Shown here piece by piece: positions 1-7,600 of a DNA stretch of 28,093 nt. Location: assembly GCA_964403505.1 (NCBI GenBank), contig CAYOFP010000022.1:1-28093 (forward strand). Reading direction: 5' to 3'. The translations under genes and the position numbers were made by a program. This DNA is from CAKSEI01 sp964403505 (GTDB lineage: Bacteria; Bacillota; Clostridia; Oscillospirales; CAG-272). Below the pieces are notes generated by a model, which searched no databases, was not told the origin of the DNA, and saw only the letters and a list, made by a program, of their open reading frames with translations. Position 1 is the stretch's first letter; each line of letters opens with the position of its first letter.

Positions 1-549
1 AGTCTTTATTTTGATAATAGCAATGATAAAGCCCTGCGTGAAAAGATAGACGGCGTAAATATCCGTGAAAAATTCCGTATCCGGTATTATAACGGCGATT
101 CCTCGTTTATCAGATTAGAGAAAAAATGTAAGATAAACGGTCTGTGCTCAAAGGACAGCGTATGCCTGAGCGCAGAGCAGGCACAAGCGGCGGTGGACGG
201 CGAATACGGATGGATGATGAAAAGCGGAACGCCGCTCACCATGGAATTCTATACCAAGATAATGAAACAGGGCCTGCGCCCGAAAACCATTGTAGATTAC
301 ACGAGAGAGCCGTTTGTCTTTGCCCCGGGCAATGTGCGTGTGACGCTGGATTATAATATCAGGACGGGGATAAACTGCACCGATTTTCTGAATCCGGCGA
401 GTGTCACGGTTCCGGTGGGGAATACGCCGATCATTCTCGAGGTAAAATGGGACGAGTATCTGCCGGATATCATCCGGGATGCCGTTCAGCTTAACAATTG
501 CCGTGTGTGTGCTTTTTCAAAATATGCGGCTTGCAGAATTTACGGATAA
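1..549 (+). CDS. VTC-domain polyphosphate polymerase family protein, C-terminal part
   Basis: The gene is open from the first base of the window in frame 1, so its N-terminus lies upstream. The visible part (about 182 residues) has the hallmarks of a VTC catalytic tunnel domain: a SLYFDN strand, then IREKFRIRYY and FIRLEKK, whose alternating Arg/Lys and Glu residues line the polyphosphate tunnel in this family. A later TRxPF segment, then RVTLDYNIRTG and ILEVKWDEYLP, continue the beta-barrel. Family knowledge: VTC proteins polymerise ATP gamma-phosphate into polyphosphate, while many bacterial homologues next to DUF4956 and CotH or Cthe_2159 proteins have no proven substrate. It is 19 bp upstream of the DUF4956 gene and clearly in the same operon. 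The first in-window ATGs (from 193) are internal codons, not starts. Confidence 0.88.
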   Translation, partial: SLYFDNSNDKALREKIDGVNIREKFRIRYYNGDSSFIRLEKKCKINGLCSKDSVCLSAEQAQAAVDGEYGWMMKSGTPLTMEFYTKIMKQGLRPKTIVDYTREPFVFAPGNVRVTLDYNIRTGINCTDFLNPASVTVPVGNTPIILEVKWDEYLPDIIRDAVQLNNCRVCAFSKYAACRIYG

Positions 550-568
550 TTTTGAGGAGTAAATAATC

Positions 569-1240
569 ATGACTTTTAACGATATTTTTAAATCAAGCTT
601 TCTTGCGAATATTACGAGTGTCAGTATCCTTGATATGGTACTGGCGATCGTGCTGGCTTTCGGGCTCGGTATGTTCATTTTTCTTGTTTACAAAAAGACC
701 TATCAGGGTGTGATGTATTCCGCCGGCTTCGGCACGACTCTTATCGCCCTCACGATGATTACCACCATCGTTATTCTCGCAGTGACATCGAACGTGGTTC
801 TTTCTCTCGGTATGGTCGGCGCGCTCTCCATCGTGCGTTTCCGTACTGCGATAAAGGAGCCGCTTGAGATCGCATTTCTTTTCTGGTCGATCGCAGTCGG
901 TATCATTCTGGCGGCCGGCATGATCCCGCTTGCCGTGATCGGCAGTGTTATCATCGGTGTGATCCTCCTTGTGTTCGTGAATAAGAAAACGCACACAAAT
1001 CCCTATATCGTCGTCCTTTCCTGTGTTGACAGCACATCCGAAAAGAATGCGAGGGCATTCCTCGAAAAACAGGCAGAGCGATGTGTCGTAAAGAGCAAGA
1101 CTGCGCAAAAAGGGTGCATAGAGCTGAATATGGAGATCAGACTGAGGGATGATAATACTGATTTTATAAATACCCTTTCCGAAATGAACGGCGTAAACAG
1201 CGCCGTGCTGGTCAGCTATAACGGAGAGTATATGGGTTAA
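569..1240 (+). CDS. DUF4956 family integral membrane protein
   Basis: A 223-residue protein with a GAGGAG ribosome site just upstream of the ATG. After a short N-terminal stretch there are four or five hydrophobic segments between about residues 20 and 138. They surround the conserved DUF4956 signature GALSIVRFRTAIKEP near residues 84-98. A cytoplasmic alpha/beta tail of about 80 residues follows. The function of DUF4956 is unknown. It is almost always found beside VTC-domain polymerases and surface proteins, as here (19 bp after the VTC gene, 9 bp before the beta-helix protein). I infer that it forms a membrane platform for the VTC enzyme. Family assignment is secure; function is not. Confidence 0.85.
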   Translation: MTFNDIFKSSFLANITSVSILDMVLAIVLAFGLGMFIFLVYKKTYQGVMYSAGFGTTLIALTMITTIVILAVTSNVVLSLGMVGALSIVRFRTAIKEPLEIAFLFWSIAVGIILAAGMIPLAVIGSVIIGVILLVFVNKKTHTNPYIVVLSCVDSTSEKNARAFLEKQAERCVVKSKTAQKGCIELNMEIRLRDDNTDFINTLSEMNGVNSAVLVSYNGEYMG

Positions 1241-1249
1241 GGGGGCGTT

Positions 1250-2980
1250 ATGTCAACACATAAGCACATTGATAAGATCTGTGTCCTTGTGACGGTACTT
1301 ACTCTGATAATAACGCTCCTGTTTATGAAAGGAAAGGCGCTCGGCATTTCTGTCGTAATAAATGAAGAGGAAAGCGATGAGATGTTTACGGCAAATGACC
1401 TGAATTCGGAATGGAGCACATCGGATGCGTCACAGATCATTTTGTCAGACGATGCAACTGCCGTAAAGGGAAACGGAGCGTATTATTATAACGGTGATGT
1501 TTACATTGTATACGCAGGGAAATATGTTCTGACAGGCGAGCTTTCCGAAGGCAGTATCATTATCGATGCCGACGGCGACGATAAGATATGGCTGATGTTG
1601 GACGGCGTGTCGGTAAATTGCAGTGACGATGCGGCGATCCGAATCGAGCAGGCGGATAAAGTATTTATGACGTTAGCCGACGGAACGGAAAACACGCTCT
1701 CCTCCGGCTCGGAATATAATGCGGATGTTATTTCCGCAGGAGTAGACGGAACGGTCTATTCAAGAGACGACCTGACAATAAACGGGAGCGGAACGCTTAA
1801 AGTAAGTGCTGGGTATCGGCACGGTATCGTATGTAACGACGATCTGGTGATCACGGGCGGAAGTATTGCGCTCGAGTCTGTCAAGGACGGAATCCATGCG
1901 AATGACAGCGTGCGTATCAAGGATGCCGATATCAGCATTTCAGCGGGCGATGACGGTATCAACGTTTCAAACGATGACGGGACCGCTTATCTTTATATCG
2001 AGTCGGGAAAAATCGATATTTCCTCCTGCTATGAGGGTCTTGAGGCTACCGATATTACGATTGCCGGCGGAGAAATCAATATTACGCCTACCGATGACGG
2101 CATCAATGCAAGCGGCACAGGGGAAAACTCTGTTATCCGTATTACGGGCGGAGATATCACGATTATTAACGACAGCGGCAGAGACGCCGACGGCTTAGAT
2201 TCCAATGGGGATATTTATATCAGCGGCGGAACTGTTTTTATCAGCGTTTCAAACGACGGCGGCAATTACGCCATTGATTACGGCAGTGAAAACGGCGGTG
2301 TGTGCGAGATCAGCGGCGGCAGAGTTCTTGCCTGCGGAAGCAGCGCCATGGCAGAGGGATTCGACTCGTCTTCTCCCCAGGGATTTTTGATGTATTATGC
2401 ATCGGGTGCGGCGGGAACTGCCGTGACCCTCGAAAGTGCCGATGGATATGAAATCATTTCGGAAGAGATTCCGTGCAGTTTTTCCTCTGTTGTGATAAGC
2501 ACGCCGGAGCTTGCCGTCGGGGACACCTGTTTTATCACAGTAGGCGAAACCGGCGAGGAAGTTACGATCGATAATTCCGCAGGAGGATCTGACCCGGGCG
2601 GATTCACACATGGCGGCGGAATGAGAGGCGGCATGGGGCAAAATAAAATGTTCGGTGCAGACGGCATGCGTCCGGACGATGCGCAGAGCTTTGACGGTAA
2701 TAAAAAACCAAACGAAAGTCTGCCCGACATGCAGATTCCGCCCGACGGACAGATGTTTGGCGGCGAGCAAGGCGGCACTCCGCCGAAGATGCCCGATGGG
2801 GAACTGCCGGATGAGACAGATGAGCGCGGCACGAAGCCTGATTTTTTTGAGGGAAACGGAAGACCGGGGAGTTTGGCGATAAGCAAATGCCGAGCGATAA
2901 AGGAAATCGGGATGATATCCCGGGGGCTGATTCCGGCAAGACGTCAGAATCTGATGAGCCGCTATCGCCGCAGACGATGA
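1250..2980 (+). CDS. Secreted Cthe_2159-type beta-helix (carbohydrate-binding) protein, frameshifted near the C-terminus
   Basis: The reading frame gives 576 residues from an ATG behind an AAGGGGGC ribosome site. Residues about 10-26 are a hydrophobic signal/anchor. Residues about 100-340 contain repeated strands with Asp/Gly turns such as KDGIHAND, DDGINVSND and DDGINASG, and the segment DADGLDSNGDIYISGG. This is the pattern of the Clostridium thermocellum Cthe_2159 right-handed beta-helix family, which binds polygalacturonate. A Gly/Met/Pro-rich linker follows from about residue 445. The last roughly 35 residues are Arg-rich and unlike the family. The next frame instead supplies a plausible transmembrane tail ending at 3054, so this stop is probably created by a -1 frameshift in the G run at 2866-2869. 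It is the third gene of the VTC-DUF4956 operon. Confidence 0.8.
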   Translation: MSTHKHIDKICVLVTVLTLIITLLFMKGKALGISVVINEEESDEMFTANDLNSEWSTSDASQIILSDDATAVKGNGAYYYNGDVYIVYAGKYVLTGELSEGSIIIDADGDDKIWLMLDGVSVNCSDDAAIRIEQADKVFMTLADGTENTLSSGSEYNADVISAGVDGTVYSRDDLTINGSGTLKVSAGYRHGIVCNDDLVITGGSIALESVKDGIHANDSVRIKDADISISAGDDGINVSNDDGTAYLYIESGKIDISSCYEGLEATDITIAGGEINITPTDDGINASGTGENSVIRITGGDITIINDSGRDADGLDSNGDIYISGGTVFISVSNDGGNYAIDYGSENGGVCEISGGRVLACGSSAMAEGFDSSSPQGFLMYYASGAAGTAVTLESADGYEIISEEIPCSFSSVVISTPELAVGDTCFITVGETGEEVTIDNSAGGSDPGGFTHGGGMRGGMGQNKMFGADGMRPDDAQSFDGNKKPNESLPDMQIPPDGQMFGGEQGGTPPKMPDGELPDETDERGTKPDFFEGNGRPGSLAISKCRAIKEIGMISRGLIPARRQNLMSRYRRRR

Positions 2981-3054
2981 CTCTCCTCGGCGTTTCAGCT
3001 GCCTTTTTAATCCTCGGATGTATTTTTGCGATGCGATTTAAGCAAAGGGTATAA
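2851..3054 (+). other. Displaced C-terminal membrane-anchor reading frame of the beta-helix protein
   Basis: Frame 1 is open from 2851 (after a TGA at 2848-2850) to a TAA at 3052-3054. It reads a polar linker, then a hydrophobic span containing TLLGVSAAFLILGCIFAM, then a basic end, FKQRV. That is a classic C-terminal anchor. Re-reading one G of the run 2866-2869 (CCG GGG GAG) joins it cleanly to the upstream frame. Whether this is a sequencing error, a real mutation or programmed -1 slippage cannot be told from the sequence alone. Confidence 0.7.
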
Positions 3055-3062
3055 ATAGAAGA

Positions 3063-3095
3063 AAGCCAAGCCACAAAAACGGCTTGGCTTTTTCT
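3063..3095. terminator. Bidirectional intrinsic terminator
   Basis: A perfect 10-bp stem (AAGCCAAGCC at 3063-3072 with GGCTTGGCTT at 3081-3090) encloses an 8-nt loop and is followed by a T-rich tract. It lies 8 bp after the displaced TAA and just beyond the stop codon of the convergent XRE gene, so it can serve both units. Confidence 0.85.
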
Positions 3096-3103
3096 TATCG
3101 AGA

Positions 3104-3340
3104 TCATTCATTGTCGAACATAAAGAATTTATATACAGGCACATTCAAAACTCTTGCAATATCAAACAGCGTATCAAGAGATACGGCCTTGTTGATATTC
3201 GGCGCTTCGACATGACCGATAAAGGCAGGAGTGCGATCGATTTTTTCCGCAAGCTGTTCCTGTGTGAATCCCCGAAGCTTCCGATAGTATGCGATTTTCA
3301 GACCTAACTGCAAATATTCCGATTCGTATATTGGATTCAT
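3104..3340 (-). CDS. Small XRE-family helix-turn-helix regulator
   Basis: A 78-residue protein that is essentially one HTH_3/XRE domain. LGLKIAYYRKLRGFTQEQLA forms helices 1-2, an AFIGHVEAP segment takes the recognition-helix position, and SLDTLFDIARVLNVPVYKFF forms helices 4-5 in the pattern typical of Cro/C1-like repressors. A GAGGTGA ribosome site precedes the ATG. It is divergent from the pilus operon and shares its upstream region, including a perfect CGTC-A-GACG inverted repeat at 3377-3385. I infer that it may regulate itself and/or the pilus genes. The sequence contains no proof of its target. Confidence 0.85.
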   Translation of the reverse strand: MNPIYESEYLQLGLKIAYYRKLRGFTQEQLAEKIDRTPAFIGHVEAPNINKAVSLDTLFDIARVLNVPVYKFFMFDNE

Positions 3341-3376
3341 ATCGTCACCTCGCTATAATACTATTTTAACAAAAAT

Positions 3377-3385
3377 CGTCAGACG
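3377..3385. promoter_or_regulatory. Candidate operator: CGTC-A-GACG inverted repeat
   Basis: A perfect 4+1+4 palindrome lies between the divergent XRE and pilus genes, immediately next to the TTGACA of the rightward promoter (3386-3391). Its position would let a small XRE dimer block that promoter. The site is short and seen once, so confidence is low. Confidence 0.3.
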
Positions 3386-3414
3386 TTGACATGAGCTTGT
3401 AATTATGATATACT
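3386..3414 (+). promoter_or_regulatory. Sigma-A promoter P1 toward the pilus operon
   Basis: TTGACA (3386-3391), a 17-bp spacer and TATACT (3409-3414) give a near-consensus promoter. A transcript from here would carry a leader of about 330 nt before the first plus-strand gene at 3750. Confidence 0.75.
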
Positions 3415-3630
3415 ATCTGTCAAATATAATTACTGCGCTGTAAATTAATTGATGTGCAAAATTACGTAAATAAGCAATTCTATATGAGAACAGCCTGAGA
3501 AAAAATCAGAACCGGATCCTTTTTCGGCGTTTTTGAAATATAATATCTTATTTCTGTTATTTTGAAGTGTCTTTTGTATAATTCGCCGAGTTTTTGATTG
3601 CGTCATAACTGATTATTATAATATTTGTTC

Positions 3631-3659
3631 TTGATTGTTTTATGTAAGTAGTATATAAT
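3631..3659 (+). promoter_or_regulatory. Sigma-A promoter P2 proximal to the pilus operon
   Basis: TTGATT (3631-3636), a 17-bp spacer and a perfect TATAAT (3654-3659). The start point would be near 3666, giving a leader of about 85 nt before the TTG start at 3750. Confidence 0.7.
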
Positions 3660-3749
3660 ATAATGAATATATTTATGCATTCAGTGCGCTTTGCTTTAGC
3701 GGAGAAACTGAAAGCTTAAATAGGTATAACAGAGGAGGGAGAAACGGCA

Positions 3750-4043
3750 TTGTTAAAAAAGGGAACAAAAGAACTGAAAAAGCTGAGCCGTGCGGATTTG
3801 TTGGAAATGCTCATTGAGCAAAGCAAAGAGGTGGAGCGGCTGAGATATGAGTTAGATAAAGCGAATGCCGCCCTCAAAGACAGACGGATCGTAATGGAGA
3901 ATGTGGGCTCGATCGCAGAAGCATCTCTGAAGCTGAGCGGAATTTTTGAGTCAGCACAGCAAGCGGCCGATTTGTATTTGGAAAATGTCAAGCGCAGTGC
4001 ATATTTAGCAGAGATAAACGCCAAAACTGCGGCAGATACGTAA
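3750..4043 (+). CDS. Small coiled-coil protein at the head of the pilus operon
   Basis: A 97-residue soluble protein. It starts at TTG 3750, about 10 nt after a strong GGAGGG ribosome site (3734-3739). Residues 9-45 are charged and heptad-like (LSRADLLEMLIEQSKEVERL), predicting a coiled coil. The second half (about 48-90) is helical and Ala-rich, with SIAEASLKLSGIFESAQQAA. There is no signal peptide or membrane segment, so it should be cytoplasmic. I recall similar unnamed proteins directly upstream of signal peptidase and sortase-pilus genes in gut Clostridia, but no function is established. It is 13 bp before the signal peptidase gene, which implies co-transcription. A scaffolding or regulatory role is only a guess. 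Confidence 0.75.
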   Translation: MLKKGTKELKKLSRADLLEMLIEQSKEVERLRYELDKANAALKDRRIVMENVGSIAEASLKLSGIFESAQQAADLYLENVKRSAYLAEINAKTAADT

Positions 4044-4056
4044 GTCGGGTGATAAT

Positions 4057-4638
4057 ATGAGAAATAAGCATCCGGAAATTCCCGAGCGTTCAAAGCTGGA
4101 AGCGGAGCTTGCGAGGGTAAAATATAAAAAGCGCTATCATATTGCTTTGCGAAGCACGGTATATACATTGATCACTGTAGCGGCAGTAGCTATTCTGATC
4201 GCTACTCTGTGGCTGCCGGTTTTGCAGATTTACGGAAACTCTATGACACCTACGCTGAACGAAGGAGAAATCGTAGTTTCTCTGAAGGGCGCAGAGTTTT
4301 GCACGGGAGATGTACTTTCTTTCTATTATAATAATAAGATTCTTGTGAAGCGAGTGATTGCCGGGCCGGGCGACTGGGTTAATATAGCGGAGGACGGTAC
4401 CGTATCGGTAAACGGCGTAGTGCTGGACGAACCATATGTGACGGAAAAGGCACTTGGTGAATGTGATCTGACCCTGCCGTATCAGGTGCCCGATGAGCGG
4501 TACTTTGTAATGGGAGACCACAGGTCTACATCGGTAGATTCCCGCAGTACGGCGGTAGGCTGTATCGCAGAGGAGCAAATCGTCGGAAAGATCGTTTTCA
4601 GAGTGTGGCCGATTAATTCATTTGGCGCTGTTAAGTAA
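4057..4638 (+). CDS. lepB: Signal peptidase I of the pilus operon
   Basis: A 193-residue type I signal peptidase. It has a basic cytoplasmic N-terminal helix (1-33), one membrane span (about 34-56), the Ser box YGNSMTPTL with nucleophile Ser62, and the Lys box VKRVIAGPGD with general base Lys98. The VNGVVLDEPYV strand and the MGDHRSTSVDSR box follow. Both catalytic residues are present, so it should be active. This differs from streptococcal SipA-type pilus proteins, which have lost the dyad. Its place between the coiled-coil gene and the adhesin suggests it processes or helps present pilin precursors. It overlaps nothing: 13 bp upstream and 45 bp downstream spacing. Confidence 0.92.
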   Translation: MRNKHPEIPERSKLEAELARVKYKKRYHIALRSTVYTLITVAAVAILIATLWLPVLQIYGNSMTPTLNEGEIVVSLKGAEFCTGDVLSFYYNNKILVKRVIAGPGDWVNIAEDGTVSVNGVVLDEPYVTEKALGECDLTLPYQVPDERYFVMGDHRSTSVDSRSTAVGCIAEEQIVGKIVFRVWPINSFGAVK

Positions 4639-4683
4639 ATTGCGAATATAAGCAGGCATTGGCAGAAAGGGGGTGAGTGCGTT

Positions 4684-7600
4684 GTGCAAAAGAAGTTACA
4701 GGCAGAAATAAAGCGGACAGTTCGAAAAAATCAGCAGCATAAAGCATGGGTCCGTGTTGTCAGCATACTTGCCGGTGTTGTTGTATTTTGCACCACGTAT
4801 GCGCTGATCCTGCCTGCCATTACTTTAGAAGACCCTCCTGACGAAGTAGGGGAACTGATCGAACGCATCGACGCTCTACCTACACTCGAGGAGATCGGAG
4901 AAATACTGACTGCTTTTGATGAATCCGGAGATGAAGACGGATATGCGCACTATTACAGCGATCTGCAGGGCCAAGTATGGTCTGCATGGATCATGTATGA
5001 AGAGTTTGCCTTAGGGCAGGGTTATGATATTCCGAATAAAGACCGTTTGCTTGCGCTGGACTGGATGCTGGTTGATACGCTGGCGACAGATGCAACGAAA
5101 GACAGTGCGCCGGTTTATGGAATGAATAAAATAAACTGGAGTGGTACTACTTGCCTTGTTTATTGCAACGGAAGTACAGTAAAAGAGCGGGGTGGTAATG
5201 CATTTGTCTATTGGAAAGCATATGTTGTTGAAAAAGATTCAGTAACCGGCCTGCTTAAAATTGAAAATATTATCGATAACGATGTCAGTAAAGAGGACTT
5301 AAAGACAAAGACAAGTGACGGCTTTGTTCTTTTGGTACACGGTAACGATGCGCGGTATGTTTTTTCTGCCAAAGCAGGCGATTATCTTACCGTAGACTTT
5401 GATTATAAAACAACTGAGGCAGGCGGTGAGAAGTATTTCGGAACTGTCAGTGTTGTTAAATCCAAAGCGAATAAAAATAACCAAATCGAAGAACTGACAG
5501 CTGCGGACACCCATGAGTTTATTGATATTAATCTGTATAACTATGGCGATAACATCAATGACCGGTGGGCGAATGAAAATATTGAATATCCGAGGTTTCA
5601 AAAAGAAAGTCTCGGTGCTCCAAAAACATGGACGAAGTTGACTACAGGCACTTTTAATTTTGGTGCTTTCGCAGTCGACATTCCGAAAGACTCCGGAAGA
5701 GACGGTGCAATTAACCAAGTTACGACCGCCAAAACACCGTTGCAAGGTGCGGTCGATCCGCTTTTGAAAAACGGATATCCACAGCTTACAAATCCTGTAG
5801 GTAATGGTGTTTCATTACAATATCTTTTCTCTCAAAGTGCTTATGCAAACAAACAAAACCAAAAGAATATCGACGGTTTGTTTCAGTACGATCCGGAGCT
5901 GCAAAAGTATTATTATTACAGTGAAGAAAACCATGCGCAGTTTGACAGTACAAAAGACCGGTTTGTTCTGTATAATGTCGGTCTGACGCCGAACTTTATG
6001 ATGTATGCTTTCGGTAACTTTTTGCCGTTTAACGATATCACAAAGCTGAGCAAGAAATCGAGTGAAATCGACGGAAAGTATCTGGCTTCGGTTGCAGTCA
6101 GCGCTGCGGAGAAAGCAAAGCAAATCGGCATATCAACAACTGACAAAAATAACTATAATAACCTTTCTTTGGCTCTTACAAAATTCATCGAGCTGATGAA
6201 TAAGGAACATCCCGGTTGGGACAATGTTACAGCCACAAATACATTTTTGGGTTTAAACAAAGAATCTTGGCGTGTCAAAAAGACAGATCTCGACCAATTA
6301 TACACATTGGACTATGACGAGAAAACCGACTTTTACTTTGGCATGGATATGAAGATGAATTTCATGCAGGCAAAAGACGGAAAAGTCGGAAAAAATAACG
6401 ATCAGGATATGATCTTTAAGTTTACTGGAGATGATGATATTCTGGTTTATGTCGACGGTGTGTTGTTCCTTGATCTTTCGGGTGTTCACCGTCAGGTAGG
6501 CGGCGAGATCAACTTTGCAACCGGCGAGGTTACATATTACGGCTACAACGATGCAACCGGTAAGGCTGACAAAAGTACGACGGGTTATAATACGGACTTT
6601 AAGACACTGCTAACGGCAGCTGGGAAAGATACGTCTGTTCTTAACGAAAACGGAACCTTCAAGGACTTCTCTCAGCATGTGTTCAACTTCTACTTTGTTG
6701 AGCGCGGTGCGGGATCGAGTCTCTGTAATATCGAATTCAACTTCCCGCTCTTGAAGAAGAATATAATTTCTGTCTCAAAGGAACTTGAAATTAAGCAGGA
6801 AGATCAGGGAAAACTTGAACTTCTCGGAAACCCTGATTTCGAATTCCAGCTTCTGATGGCAGAGGATGACGGCAAAAAAACGAATATTTCTATGGTCACT
6901 GAGAATTTCTCTTTTGATATCTATGAGGGAGAAACATTAGTAGGCCGCGGAACTGTCGGAAAAGGCGGCATATTCACCCTGAAAGCGGGACAGCGTGCAG
7001 AATTCAGTATCACGGAAGATATCTTACGCAGTGAACACAGGTGGTATTTCGCCCGTGAGCTGCTCGATCCGAATATGTTTGAACAGTTCGGACTGGTCAA
7101 AGCCAACGGATCGGTGGTATTGGAAAATGAAATCTCGCATACAACGGTCAATGAGAAAACCTTTAATGGTGTAGACAGCGCATTGGAAAGGCTTGAGGAC
7201 GGACTGCATACACAGTTTACCTTTGTCAATCAGGTCGATTTCAACAAGTTGGGTGCTTTGAAGATCACAAAGGAACTGGAAGCGCTGTCATTTGATTCGC
7301 CGGATCAAACCTTTGATTTTACTGTTACTTTGGACAACGTTCCGATTCCGGTCGGGACGAAATACATTCTGACAAAGGCAGACGGTACACAGACGCAGTT
7401 GACGATAGAATCGCCGGGTTCACTTTCTCTTCCGCCGGGGGCAACGGCAACATTTTCAGGACTGATTGCCGGGACGCGGTTTGAAATACAGGAGACAAAG
7501 GAATCCGCCAAAGGATATACCGTATCCTATGCGGGTGATACCGGTGTGACAACTGATGGAACCTCCGCTACCGGCGTGATTTTAGCGAAGACCGCAGACG

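Larger units (their letters stand above)
3341..3749. other. 409-bp AT-rich intergenic regulatory region
   Basis: This stretch holds no credible gene. It contains the XRE ribosome site and probable minus-strand promoter region (candidate -10 TAAAAT at 3363-3368), the small palindrome at 3377-3385, and two rightward promoters (3386-3414 and 3631-3659). The 215 bases between the promoters are AT-rich, with only weak short stems and no clear terminator or known riboswitch that I recognise. Confidence 0.6.

Noticed and set aside
593..1108. Minus-strand 171-residue ORF opposite the DUF4956 gene
   Set aside because: It is rich in His/Asp/Arg runs typical of antisense of a membrane protein, with no ribosome site or family match.
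2249..3107. Several minus-strand ORFs opposite the beta-helix gene
   Set aside because: They are complementary shadows of a strongly coding plus-strand gene.
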